This document shows positions 25,353 through 33,606 of a stretch of DNA of 57,568 nt, piece by piece. Numbering within the stretch: the stretch's first letter is position 1; each line of letters starts with the position of its first letter. The position numbers were made by a program, and so were the translations under genes. The stretch is from Actinomycetes bacterium (lineage in GTDB: Bacteria > Actinomycetota > Actinomycetes > Nanopelagicales > Nanopelagicaceae), in assembly GCA_025355765.1 (NCBI GenBank), contig JANXZB010000067.1:1-57568 (forward strand), given 5' to 3'. Below the pieces are notes generated by a model, which did not search any database, was not told the origin of the DNA, and saw nothing but the letters and a program-made list of their open reading frames with translations.

Positions 25353-26294
25353 ATGAAGGACCTACTTCGCACAGCAGATCTCTCCCGAGCCGACGTTGAA
25401 CTCCTCCTTGCCACGGCTACCGATTTCGCCAAGGATCCGATGGGGGCCCATACCGCGCTAGCCAACCGCACCGTGGCGATCTACATGACCAAGCCATCCA
25501 CGCGGACGCGTCTTGCATCAGAGTCCGCTGTTGCTCACCTTGGTGGCACACCCATCTTCATCCGCGGAGATGATCTGCAATTGGGTCGAGGCGAGACGAT
25601 TTCAGATACTGCAAAAGTCATCAGCCAATTTGCGAGCGCAATGATCATCCGCACCTTTGCCCAAGCCGATGTTGACGAACTAGGTAAATCCTCGACGATT
25701 CCGATCATCAATGCACTCACCGATGACGATCATCCGACACAGCTTCTGGCCGACTGGCTGACCATCCGTGAAAATTTCGGTGAAGATATTTCGGGAAGAA
25801 AATTCACCTACCTTGGCGACGGAAACAACATGTCACATGCCTGGCTGATCATGGGAGCTATCATGGGCGCTCATGTTGTTGCTGCGACGCCTGAGGGCAA
25901 ATGGGCGCCGGATGCTGCGCTGGTGGCACAAGCCAAGAAGATCGCAGAAACCAGCGGCGGCAAAATTGAAGTCGTGCACGACCCCGAACTTGCCGCGAAA
26001 GATGCGAGCGTTCTTTATACGGATGTATGGATGTCAATGGGTGATCCCGAATCCGAGCGGGCTGAAAAATCCGCTGTCTTGGCCCCCTTTGCAGTCACCT
26101 CTCATCTGATGGACCTGACTGCCAGCGATGCAATATTCATGCACTGCTTGCCGGCCCATCGAGGCGAGGAAGTCAGTGCAGAGGTGATTGACGGGCCGCG
26201 TTCTGTTATCTGGCGTGAGGCCTTTCACAGAAGGACGACGATCCAGGCCCTTCTCTACCACCTGGTAAAGGGTGAGATAAAGGGGAACAAGTAG
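25353..26294 (+). CDS. argF: Ornithine carbamoyltransferase
   Basis: A 313-residue enzyme forming citrulline from ornithine and carbamoyl phosphate in arginine synthesis. The carbamoyl-phosphate site is KPSTRTRLASE, the conserved H-P-T/C-Q is DDHPTQLLADWLT, and the ornithine site includes VWMSMGDPESE and the catalytic Cys block FMHCLPAHRG. It has GATGAGGA before ATG 25353. It stands apart from other arg genes in this window, which is unusual because argF is commonly in an arg operon. Confidence 0.95.
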   Translation: MKDLLRTADLSRADVELLLATATDFAKDPMGAHTALANRTVAIYMTKPSTRTRLASESAVAHLGGTPIFIRGDDLQLGRGETISDTAKVISQFASAMIIRTFAQADVDELGKSSTIPIINALTDDDHPTQLLADWLTIRENFGEDISGRKFTYLGDGNNMSHAWLIMGAIMGAHVVAATPEGKWAPDAALVAQAKKIAETSGGKIEVVHDPELAAKDASVLYTDVWMSMGDPESERAEKSAVLAPFAVTSHLMDLTASDAIFMHCLPAHRGEEVSAEVIDGPRSVIWREAFHRRTTIQALLYHLVKGEIKGNK

Positions 26295-26391
26295 TTCAAG
26301 AAGTCATTGCAGGTCACTACCAATCGAGCATGTGACCCGTAAGACACGAAATGGCATGACTTTGAAATTGCCAACCACTACGGTTATCCCC

Positions 26392-27501
26392 ATGCGTGTA
26401 GTGGTACCAAAGGAAATTCGGAACGGCGAGAAGCGTGTAGCCCTAGTTCCCGACATCATCAATAAACTCACCCGGCTTGGCCTCGATGTAAGTATCGAGT
26501 CCGGTGCGGGTCTCAATGCTCAAGCTTCAGATGCAGCATATGAAGAAGCCGGAGCCACCGTTGTAAAAGGAGATGTACTCAAAGACGCAGATGTCGTTCT
26601 TTCAGTAACAGCCCTAACGCCGGCACAGATGAAAACCCTGAAAAAGGGCGCCATCACCATCTCATTCCTCTCGACATCGAAGGAACAAGACACTATCGAC
26701 GCGGCAATCGCGGCGAAAGTAACGGCTTTCTCACTCGAGCTGGTTCCAAGAATTTCGCGAGCGCAGTCCATGGACGGCCTTACATCCCAAGCGCTCTGTG
26801 CTGGTTATCGCGCAGTCATTGTCGGTGCCGAACTCTCTCCGAGATTCTTCCCGCTTCTGATGACTGCTGCAGGAACCGTAACTCCCGCCCAGGTGCTGGT
26901 GCTTGGCGCTGGTGTTGCTGGCCTGCAGGCAATCGCAACAGCTCGTCGACTCGGCGCAGTTGTTTCGGCGTACGACGTTCGTCCATCCTCTGCAGATGAA
27001 GTGAAGTCGATGGGTGCAACATTCATCGAGCTCGAACTTGAATCACTTGAAGGCACTGGCGGTTACGCCCGCGAAATGACCGAAGAGCGTGCGGCCAAGC
27101 AGCGTGAGCTGCTAACCCCGTACATCGCCAAGTCACATGTTCTGATTACAACCGCCGCAGTTCCGGGACGGGCAGCGCCACGGTTGGTCACGCAGGCAAT
27201 GGTTGATGCGATGTCACCCGGTGCAGTAATCGTGGATCTCGCCGCAGAAACAGGCGGAAACGTCGAAGGCTCAAAGCCTGGCGAAACCATCACCAACTCC
27301 AACGGCGTTGTTATCTGGGGCGGCAAAGATGTTCCTAGCCAACTCCCCTTCCACGCTTCAATGCTCTACTCACGAAACGTCGTCAACTTGCTATCGCTGA
27401 TGACCAAAGAGGGCGTAGTTACCCCGGATTTCGACGATGAAATCATCATCGGTTCGGTTGTTGCCCACAACGGCGAAGGGAAAGAGGCCATCAAGAAATG
27501 A
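26392..27501 (+). CDS. pntAA: NAD(P) transhydrogenase subunit alpha part 1 (PntAA)
   Basis: A protein of about 369 residues holding the NAD(H)-binding domain I. The start MRVVVPKEIRNGEKRVALVPD is the AlaDH/PNT N-terminal block. The nucleotide fold is VLVLGAGVAGLQAIATARRLG. The loop ITTAAVPGRAAPRLVT is also conserved. With PntAB and PntB it forms the membrane proton-translocating transhydrogenase that makes NADPH. The frame is open from GTG 26332, but the domain begins at ATG 26392, which is preferred. Its stop overlaps pntAB. Confidence 0.93.
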   Translation: MRVVVPKEIRNGEKRVALVPDIINKLTRLGLDVSIESGAGLNAQASDAAYEEAGATVVKGDVLKDADVVLSVTALTPAQMKTLKKGAITISFLSTSKEQDTIDAAIAAKVTAFSLELVPRISRAQSMDGLTSQALCAGYRAVIVGAELSPRFFPLLMTAAGTVTPAQVLVLGAGVAGLQAIATARRLGAVVSAYDVRPSSADEVKSMGATFIELELESLEGTGGYAREMTEERAAKQRELLTPYIAKSHVLITTAAVPGRAAPRLVTQAMVDAMSPGAVIVDLAAETGGNVEGSKPGETITNSNGVVIWGGKDVPSQLPFHASMLYSRNVVNLLSLMTKEGVVTPDFDDEIIIGSVVAHNGEGKEAIKK

Positions 27502-27785
27502 TGAGTAACGGCTTGGCTCTACTTTCAATATTTACTCTTTCGATATTCGTAGGGTTCGAGGTGGTCTCTAAGGTCAGCTCAACTCTGCACACTCCGCTCA
27601 TGAGCGGTGCTAACGCAATCCACGGCGTCATTTTGGTAGGCGCAATCGTGGTTGCGGATCACTCTTCCAATAATGTGGAACTTTCACTGGCACTCGTCGC
27701 CATTGTTCTTGCAACAATTAATATGGTCGGCGGATTCGTAGTAACTGACCGCATGCTCGAGATGTTTAAGGCGAAGAAAAAATGA
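27498..27785 (+). CDS. pntAB: NAD(P) transhydrogenase subunit alpha part 2 (PntAB)
   Basis: A 95-residue membrane protein with three hydrophobic helices, the size and hydropathy of PntAB. It carries FVGFEVVSKVSSTLHTPLMSGANAIHG, the conserved segment preceding the second helix, and TDRMLEMFKAKKK at the C-terminus. It forms part of the proton channel domain II. ATGA overlaps couple it to pntAA upstream and pntB downstream. Confidence 0.93.
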   Translation: MMSNGLALLSIFTLSIFVGFEVVSKVSSTLHTPLMSGANAIHGVILVGAIVVADHSSNNVELSLALVAIVLATINMVGGFVVTDRMLEMFKAKKK

Positions 27786-29188
27786 GCCGCAACTTATACG
27801 ACCTAATCGGTCTAGCCGCAGCAGTTTGCTTCATTCTCGCCCTTAAGGGTCTCTCTCATCCAAAGACTGCTCGTCGCGGAAACTTGATCGGTGCCTTCGG
27901 TGCCACTGTCGCGACCATCCTGGTCTTTTTCTTCACGGGCAATAAGGGCGAGGCCGAATGGCACACGCTCCCGTTGCACCACTTAGGACTCATTCTTGTT
28001 GCTCTGCTCATCGGTCTTCTCGTCGGCGTACCTGCCGCGCGTAAGGTGCAGATGACGCAGATGCCACAGCTTGTTGCTCTCTTCAACGGCGTTGGTGGCG
28101 GTGCGGCAGCACTCGTTGCAATCGTTGAATATCTGAAACTAGGCAAGGGTGCGAGTTCAGCGGCTGTTATCGCCACAGTCTTCACGGTAATCGTCGGAAG
28201 CGTTTCCTTCTCCGGCTCGTGCATCACCTTCGCCAAGCTGCAAGAGCTCATGACAACCCGTCCAGTGGTATTTCCTGGTGGACGTTTCGTCATCGCTGCG
28301 AACCTTGCAGGTGTTCTTGCTGCAGGCGGATGGGTAATTCACTCAGGTGGAAATACCTCCCTTGCAGTTCTCGGCGGACTTTCATTGCTCTTCGGAGTTC
28401 TTTTCGTGCTTCCAGTTGGCGGTGCCGATGTTCCCATCGTCATCTCCCTCTTGAACGCCTTCACTGGTCTGACGGTGGCCGCTAGCGGTTATGTCCTCCA
28501 GACAACACTGCTGATCGTTGCTGGAACACTGGTTGGAGCAAGCGGAACGATTCTGACCCGCAAGATGGCAGAGGCCATGGGGCGTTCGCTCTTCAAGACA
28601 CTCTTTGGTGCGTTCACGGCCAAGCCCACGGCAGCTGCCGGTGAAGCAGAGACGCGTTCGGTCAAGTCAGGTTCGCCTGAGGACATCGCAATTCTTCTCA
28701 ACTACGCACGCCGTGTTGTCATCGTTCCTGGATTCGGCTTGGCTGTCGCACAAGCACAGCACACCGTTCGCGAGTTGGCCGATATCTTGGCCGCTAAGGG
28801 AATCGACGTTGCTTACGGCATTCACGCCGTTGCAGGTCGCATGCCTGGGCACATGAACGTTCTTCTGGCCGAGGCCAATGTTCCTTATGAGCAGTTGCAG
28901 GAGATGGATGAGGTCAACCCGACCTTCGCCCAGACCGATGTCGCACTTGTCATCGGCGCCAACGACGTAGTCAATCCAGCCGCCAAGAATACGCCAGGCT
29001 GCCCGATCTACGGAATGCCCATTCTGGAAGTTGCCGACGCCGCAAACGTCGTCTTCTTGAAGCGCTCAATGCGCCCCGGATTCGCTGGCATCGAGAACGA
29101 GCTCCTTTACGATCCAAAGACGACGTTGCTCTTCGGAGACGCCAAGGACACCCTCACTAAGGTTGTCAGCGCCCTGAAGAACCTCTAG
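27782..29188 (+). CDS. pntB: NAD(P) transhydrogenase subunit beta (PntB)
   Basis: A 468-residue protein. The first ~270 residues hold about nine membrane helices (with GRFVIAANLAG and LPVGGADVPIVISLLNAFTG). The soluble C-terminal domain III binds NADP(H): VVIVPGFGLAVAQAQH, GIHAVAGRMPGHMNVLLAEA, and VIGANDVVNPAAKNTPGCPI. It completes the three-gene pnt operon and is followed by a strong terminator. Confidence 0.95.
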   Translation: MSRNLYDLIGLAAAVCFILALKGLSHPKTARRGNLIGAFGATVATILVFFFTGNKGEAEWHTLPLHHLGLILVALLIGLLVGVPAARKVQMTQMPQLVALFNGVGGGAAALVAIVEYLKLGKGASSAAVIATVFTVIVGSVSFSGSCITFAKLQELMTTRPVVFPGGRFVIAANLAGVLAAGGWVIHSGGNTSLAVLGGLSLLFGVLFVLPVGGADVPIVISLLNAFTGLTVAASGYVLQTTLLIVAGTLVGASGTILTRKMAEAMGRSLFKTLFGAFTAKPTAAAGEAETRSVKSGSPEDIAILLNYARRVVIVPGFGLAVAQAQHTVRELADILAAKGIDVAYGIHAVAGRMPGHMNVLLAEANVPYEQLQEMDEVNPTFAQTDVALVIGANDVVNPAAKNTPGCPIYGMPILEVADAANVVFLKRSMRPGFAGIENELLYDPKTTLLFGDAKDTLTKVVSALKNL

Positions 29189-29216
29189 ACCTTCCCCCGC
29201 GGCCGCAAGGTCGCTA

Positions 29217-29270
29217 AGCAAAGGTGCGACGCCGACTGAAAAGATTACGTCGGCTTTCGCACCTTTTGCT
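29217..29270 (+). terminator. Rho-independent terminator after pntB
   Basis: A long hairpin of about 20 base pairs with a small internal bulge: AGCAAAGGTGCGA then GCCGAC on the left (29217-29236), GTCGGC then TCGCACCTTTTGCT on the right (29249-29270). It has a 12-base loop and a T run within the right arm. It lies 28 bases after the pntB stop codon. Confidence 0.85.
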
Positions 29271-29307
29271 TTGCCGGAATACACCGACTCGTTCATAAGG
29301 AGCGAAG

Positions 29308-29476
29308 ATGAGAGCTGACGATCGGAAGCGGGTTAGCAAAGCTCAGCAAAAGGGCCCGCAAGGACAGGATCCAAGAAGAGAGAATTCGCCAGAAAAATGA
29401 AAGGCAAACCCCGCTGATTCTGGATACACCTGCCCCCGTTGTTGAGGAATCCTCAGAGACAGAGGGCGAGCATTAG
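29308..29476 (+). pseudogene. Small charged protein gene with an apparent single-base frameshift
   Basis: ATG 29308 follows a perfect AAGGAG at optimal spacing. Its frame encodes a basic peptide and closes after 30 codons at 29400. The +1 frame then continues, without a start codon of its own, as a charged helix (RIQEERIRQKNERQ) with an acidic Pro-Val-Glu tail ending at TAG 29474-29476. Removing one G from the GGG near 29352 would join both halves into a coherent 55-residue protein rich in Arg, Lys, Gln and Glu. It may be a sequencing indel, a real pseudogene, or a short ORF. No family is recognised. Confidence 0.5.
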
Positions 29477-29480
29477 GGAG

Positions 29481-29509
29481 TTGCAGATAGTTGAACTTTC
29501 AACTATTAT
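29481..29509 (+). promoter_or_regulatory. Sigma-70-type promoter of the pirin gene with a palindromic operator in its spacer
   Basis: TTGCAG (29481-29486) and TATTAT (29504-29509) are separated by exactly 17 bases. A perfect inverted repeat, ATAGTTGAA-CT-TTCAACTAT (29487-29506), fills the spacer and runs into the -10 box. This layout fits repression by a dimeric regulator of MarR/HxlR type, which often control pirin genes. The regulator itself is not in the window. Confidence 0.65.
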
Positions 29510-29539
29510 CGGGCCAGTACCAGCCGAAGGAGAGCCACC

Positions 29540-30562
29540 ATGCCAGCCGTAACCGTTAAGGACATCACCGTTCTGCCAAGAGTGAGCGTGGATCCAACCC
29601 TTCGTGCCCGCAACGTAAAGAGCATCACCACCGCCCCTTCTGGCTTCGAGGGTGAGGGCTTTCCTGTCCGCCGCGCATTTGCCGGCGTCGACATGGCAGA
29701 ACTCGATCCGTTCGTTCACTTGGATCAAATGGGCGAGGTTGAGTACGCACCGGGTGAACCAAAAGGAACACCCTGGCATCCCCATCGTGGATTTGAAACC
29801 GTCACCTACATCATCGATGGAATTTTCGATCACCGCGATAACAACGGCGGCGGCGGCAGAATTTCAAACGGCGATACACAGTGGATGACAGCAGGTGCTG
29901 GAATCTTGCACATTGAAACTCCACCGGAGTCGTTGGTAATCAGCGGTGGTTTGTTCCACGGCTTCCAACTCTGGGTTAACCTACCCGCTGCCAAGAAGTG
30001 GTCTCCGCCTGCCTATCAAGATCTGCGAGCCAGCGAAGTTGCCCTCCTCGCCTCACACGACGGCGGAGCACTAATTCGCGTCATCGCGGGAAGCGTCGAT
30101 GGGCATAGCGGCCCGGGTTCCACGCAGACACCAATTTCATTGGTGCATGCGACATTGCAGCCAGGAGCCGAACTTCGACTTCCATGGCGCAAGGATTACA
30201 ACGCTCTGGTCTACACACTCGCCGGTGCAGGTTACGTCGGAGAAGAGGCACGTCCGGTGAGGATGGGCCAACTTACGGTTTTCGGCGAGGGCGACAGCAT
30301 CGTTGTGCGCGCTGCCGATGTTCAAGAGAGCCGCTCTCCAGAAATGGAACTCTTCATTCTCGGCGGCCAGCCGATCAAAGAACCGGTTGCGTGGATGGGG
30401 CCGTTCGTGATGAACACCAAGGCCGAAGTAATGCAAGCTTTTGAGGACTATCAAAAGGGATTGCTCGGAACGATTCCTGCGATCCACAAGGAGTCTTTGC
30501 CGACGAGCGAATCTGATGTCCTCAACGTGCATGGGGCACCGCAGACAATCATCGAGAAGTAG
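29540..30562 (+). CDS. Pirin family protein
   Basis: A 340-residue bicupin. The N-terminal cupin has the pirin signature PWHPHRGFETVTYIIDG with metal-binding His, and NGDTQWMTAGAGILHIE with the fourth ligand region. Pirins are iron-binding proteins; bacterial ones may have quercetinase activity or modulate metabolic enzymes. AAGGAGAG precedes ATG 29540. At 340 residues it is longer than typical 230-300-residue pirins, with a C-terminal extension of about 50 residues. Confidence 0.92.
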   Translation: MPAVTVKDITVLPRVSVDPTLRARNVKSITTAPSGFEGEGFPVRRAFAGVDMAELDPFVHLDQMGEVEYAPGEPKGTPWHPHRGFETVTYIIDGIFDHRDNNGGGGRISNGDTQWMTAGAGILHIETPPESLVISGGLFHGFQLWVNLPAAKKWSPPAYQDLRASEVALLASHDGGALIRVIAGSVDGHSGPGSTQTPISLVHATLQPGAELRLPWRKDYNALVYTLAGAGYVGEEARPVRMGQLTVFGEGDSIVVRAADVQESRSPEMELFILGGQPIKEPVAWMGPFVMNTKAEVMQAFEDYQKGLLGTIPAIHKESLPTSESDVLNVHGAPQTIIEK

Positions 30563-30578
30563 TCAGTAGGCGACTTCG

Positions 30579-30836
30579 CTAGCAAAGCACCAACAAATAA
30601 CGGGTTCGTCGAAGCGTTCTGAGTAGTCGGCTCCACAACAAAGCGAACCCAGTCGGTGGCATGTGGTCAACGGCGCCATCCTCTGGGGCATTCTCTAGTT
30701 TTCTCGTCATGAAATCAGCGTGACTCCAAGCAGTAAATTCCTTAGCTGGGCGATCGAACGCAGATGGCCCAGCTAGCAAACCCATCGGGTTAAGTCGCCA
30801 ATATCCCTTTTCTTTATCACCAGATGTATTGCCCAT
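30579..30836 (-). CDS. Hypothetical protein of 85 residues
   Basis: An ATG-initiated frame on the minus strand in the ~470-base space between the pirin gene and the first mini membrane protein. Its composition is protein-like (several Trp, Asp, His and Pro; AFDRPAKEFTAWSHADF), with a basic C-terminus (RLLRTLRRTR). No Shine-Dalgarno is seen upstream, and no family is recognised. It converges on the pirin gene. The rest of this interval (30837-31036) holds nothing else recognised. Confidence 0.4.
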   Translation of the reverse strand: MGNTSGDKEKGYWRLNPMGLLAGPSAFDRPAKEFTAWSHADFMTRKLENAPEDGAVDHMPPTGFALLWSRLLRTLRRTRYLLVLC

Positions 30837-31036
30837 ATCAAGAAGGTAAGACCGGTTGGCTCACAGGGCAAGGATTTCTCGCAACTTAACTGATCATGCT
30901 TTTCGGACGGGGCTTACAGGCTTGGGATTCTGTGAACATTCTGTGGTCAGGGCTTCGGGTGTAACAGAGCTCTCAGGCAGGACGTTTAGGCAGGTATACC
31001 CCACGAATATGTGTGGGCCCCACGAAAGGACGAGCC

Positions 31037-31162
31037 ATGATCGTGTTCATTTTATTGCCACTGATTATCTTGGTCAGTGCCGTCGGTATCTTCTCCCTGT
31101 CCTTCCAAGACCCCGACCGCGTGGCAAGCAACTACTCCCCGTATGCCGAAATCGAGAATTGA
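31037..31162 (+). CDS. Mini membrane protein (41 residues), first of a homologous pair
   Basis: ATG 31037 follows GAAAGGA at 31024-31030. The 41-residue product has one N-terminal membrane helix (MIVFILLPLIILVSAVGIF) and a short polar tail with PDRVASNYSPYAEIEN. The same pattern (ILLP-x3-LVS-x2-G, then P-D-x-V, then PY-x-EI-x) recurs in the gene at 31301, so two independent short frames preserve one protein design. This supports both as real genes. Probably a single-pass inner-membrane protein with a short outside or inside tail; function unknown. Confidence 0.65.
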   Translation: MIVFILLPLIILVSAVGIFSLSFQDPDRVASNYSPYAEIEN

Positions 31163-31300
31163 GGCAACTCTAAACAGGGCCGGAGTAACCCCCATTCACT
31201 CTTGAGAATTCACCCGCTGGCTTGACGTTGGAAATGCGCGGGACATCATCGCGACACTATCAATTGGGACTATTTGGTGCGCCTGATGAAAGGAATTCCA

Positions 31301-31456
31301 ATGTATCTATTGATCCTTCTCCCCTCTCTTGTGCTTGTGTCCGTGGGTGGAGTTATTGCCCTCATGCACGAGCACCCAGATAGCGTTGTAAACAAACATG
31401 ATCCCTACGGCGAGATCAACAGATCTTATGAAATCGAGTTGCGGCGTGTTGCCTGA
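31301..31456 (+). CDS. Mini membrane protein (51 residues), second of a homologous pair
   Basis: ATG 31301 follows GAAAGGAA at 31288-31295 with good spacing; the longer frame from 31274 has no such site. The 51-residue product has one membrane helix (MYLLILLPSLVLVSVGGVIAL) and a polar tail with PDSVVNKHDPYGEINR plus a ten-residue extension. It is homologous to the product of 31037-31162 along the shared 41 positions. The 138-base spacer between the two has no other gene seen. Confidence 0.65.
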   Translation: MYLLILLPSLVLVSVGGVIALMHEHPDSVVNKHDPYGEINRSYEIELRRVA

Positions 31457-31570
31457 ATTGGGTGCACCCCTCGACGAGGCTCTGTCCAAACGACGACCAA
31501 CACTTGTCGATACGTATCGCGAAGTGGATAACTCCGAAAAATTGTCAGCAGCGTCGACGAACATTCATAC

Positions 31571-32872
31571 ATGGCTGATGCGAACAACATATGCTCACAG
31601 GAGATTGATTTAGCGCAGGAAGTCTCTGCCCTCCTGCGCGCCACTCCAGGAATCACGTCGCTGACCGCGCTGTTGGAAATTGATCCCTTCTGTTTGGTCC
31701 AATCGGCACGAATTGACTACCTCGCGGCGTTGGAGCGCCAATCGAGTTGGTTACAAGCTGCGATGCAGCGCGCAATTGTCGCGGTTGCTGGCCAAGAACC
31801 GTCCCAGAACAATGACATTTGGGGTGGAGTGGACGATGCCGAACGAGAGGACATTGCCGCCGCACTTCGACTCTCTGGATCAAATGCGCAGATGCGCATC
31901 GACGTCGCGCGCACGCTCGTAAACCACCTGCCAAATACTTGTTCGGCCCTCGCTAGTGGCGAGATCTCGCCTTCGCATGCGACGACAATTGCCCGAGAGA
32001 CAGCATCTGCAATTCGGGATGGGTTGTCACCCATCGCAATTTACACAGTCGAAGTAAAAGCTCTCGCGCACTGTGAGTTCCACACTCCATCGCAAGTTGC
32101 CAACAAGGTCCGATCCACTCTTGCAAAGATCGCGCCAGAGGAATTCGAAGATAGCGTCGCCGCCGCCCGGGATACACGGCGAGTCTCCTGCTATCGCGAG
32201 AGCGATGGACTCTCCACAATCGTGGCAATCTTGCCTGCCGAGGATGCGCAGATCGTCATGTCGGCGATCGAGAGTTTTGTATTGAAGGGTGAAGACGATG
32301 ACCGGAGCATGGACATGAAAAGAGCGGATGCATTAAGCGCGCTTGCTTCTTGGGCAGTGACGCAGAAGGGCGCGGCTGTGCGTCCTCATCGTCGCCCCAT
32401 TACCGTCAATGTCACCGTGGATCTGCCCACCCTCTTGGGTTTAGCCGAGAATCCCGGCCAGTTGGCAGGTTATGGGGCGATTCCCGCCTCCCTTGCTCGC
32501 TCACTCGCGTCAGACTCCAAGTGGAGGAGGTTCATTACCGAGCCCACCACTGGCGCCCTTCTAGATTTTGGAAGAGAGAGTTACGAGCCACCCCAGCCCT
32601 TGGTGGATTTTCTTCTCGCTCGGGATCGCACCTGTCGTTTCCCCGGGTGTCGGGCTCCGGCGTATCTGTCAGATCTCGACCACGCGAAGAGTTGGGAAAG
32701 CGGAGGCACGACTTCGGCAGAGAATCTCGGAGCCCTCTGCCGTCGACACCACCGACTGAAAACTCATGGTGGTTGGAAATTAGAGAGTGCAAGCGATGGG
32801 TCATGTGTCTGGACCTCTCCCCACGGAAAGCGCTATCCCGTACCAGCTAGAGACATCCAAGAGGCAGTCTAG
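31571..32872 (+). CDS. DUF222/HNH endonuclease-domain protein (13E12 repeat family)
   Basis: A 433-residue protein of the 13E12-type family widespread in actinobacteria. The N-terminal ~310 residues are DUF222 (SGEISPSHATTIARET, DARIVMSAIESF-like core, RADALSALASWAV). The C-terminal HNH domain is complete: RDRTCRFPGCRAP with the zinc Cys pair, LDHAKSWESGG, and LCRRHHRLKTH. It probably nicks or cuts DNA, but cellular roles are undefined; many copies appear mobile or repeated in genomes. A 12-base palindrome (31508-31519) lies upstream. Confidence 0.9.
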   Translation: MADANNICSQEIDLAQEVSALLRATPGITSLTALLEIDPFCLVQSARIDYLAALERQSSWLQAAMQRAIVAVAGQEPSQNNDIWGGVDDAEREDIAAALRLSGSNAQMRIDVARTLVNHLPNTCSALASGEISPSHATTIARETASAIRDGLSPIAIYTVEVKALAHCEFHTPSQVANKVRSTLAKIAPEEFEDSVAAARDTRRVSCYRESDGLSTIVAILPAEDAQIVMSAIESFVLKGEDDDRSMDMKRADALSALASWAVTQKGAAVRPHRRPITVNVTVDLPTLLGLAENPGQLAGYGAIPASLARSLASDSKWRRFITEPTTGALLDFGRESYEPPQPLVDFLLARDRTCRFPGCRAPAYLSDLDHAKSWESGGTTSAENLGALCRRHHRLKTHGGWKLESASDGSCVWTSPHGKRYPVPARDIQEAV

Positions 32873-32904
32873 GTAATACTTCTCCTCATGAACCGGTCAT
32901 CCTT

Positions 32905-33462
32905 ATGATTTGGTGGCCAACGCAGGTACCGACTCTGAGACATGGGCTCATCACCTTGCGTCCCGTTCGCGAAAGTGACATCGAGGAGATCTATAAGGCC
33001 TGTCAGGATCCACTCATCCCCCGATTTACGACGGTTCCCTCGCCGTACACGATGACACACGCGCAGTTCTTTGTTCGGGAGCAAGAGCCTACGCGTTTCG
33101 CTTCGAAATCAGAATTGCTCTTCGTCATTACCAGTGGATACGAAGATGAAGAGAAATTCTCTGGACTTATTTCCTTTCACAGTGTGAGCCTGGGCAATCA
33201 TGCAGCCGAACTCGGATACTGGATTGAAGTCTCTGCGCGCCTAAGGGGGATTGGTAGCACGGCCGCGAGGTTGATCACCGAATATGGATTTCAGACCATG
33301 GGATTCAAACGGCTCGAAGCACTCGTCGACATAGATAATGAAGGTTCAAAGGCCCTGTTGCGATCTGCTGGTTACGTGCTCGAGGGAGTCATGCGGCAAA
33401 AGGTGACGCGAGACGATGGCGAGCAGATAGACATGGCGCTTTTTTCCAAAGTCGACGTTTAG
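32905..33462 (+). CDS. GNAT-family N-acetyltransferase (RimJ/RimL-like)
   Basis: A 185-residue protein of the Acetyltransf_3 group: opening LRHGLITLRPVRESDIEEIY, CoA loop YWIEVSARLRGIGSTAARL, and RLEALVDIDNEGSKALLRSAGY. It could acetylate protein N-termini or small amines. The start at ATG 32905 fits the family N-terminus. It stands alone downstream of the HNH gene. Confidence 0.9.
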   Translation: MIWWPTQVPTLRHGLITLRPVRESDIEEIYKACQDPLIPRFTTVPSPYTMTHAQFFVREQEPTRFASKSELLFVITSGYEDEEKFSGLISFHSVSLGNHAAELGYWIEVSARLRGIGSTAARLITEYGFQTMGFKRLEALVDIDNEGSKALLRSAGYVLEGVMRQKVTRDDGEQIDMALFSKVDV

Positions 33463-33530
33463 AAACCTAGCCATTCCTTAAAACCTAGCCCGTCTTTTAG
33501 TTGAGGGGCTAATCGCTCCGGAATAACAGA

Positions 33531-33578
33531 AATCTCCGGCACAGAGGTGAGGATGAAGGCGCCTCCGTGCCAGAGATT
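33531..33578 (-). terminator. Long hairpin downstream of the acidic secreted-protein gene
   Basis: Two 17-base arms (33531-33547 and 33562-33578) are complementary except at two positions. In minus-strand RNA both exceptions become G-U pairs, while in plus-strand RNA they would be C-A mismatches. This favours function on the minus strand, 28 bases beyond the stop at 33607. There is no clear U tract, so it may be a rho-independent terminator without a tail or an RNA-stabilising stem. Confidence 0.55.
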
Positions 33579-33606
33579 GTTCTGCTTTGTCAGTTAAAAC
33601 GTGAAA

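Noticed and set aside
25307-25471. N-terminal extension of the DUF3039 gene
   Set aside because: It lies antisense to the argF 5' end and precedes the family start; ATG 25306 matches the known length.
30856-31173. 105-codon plus-strand frame before and across the first mini membrane protein
   Set aside because: It overlaps the better supported 31037-31162 gene in another frame, is Arg/His-rich and has no ribosome site.
31508-31519. Twelve-base palindrome CGATACGTATCG upstream of the HNH gene
   Set aside because: Perfect, but short and without promoter boxes in register; not enough to call an operator.
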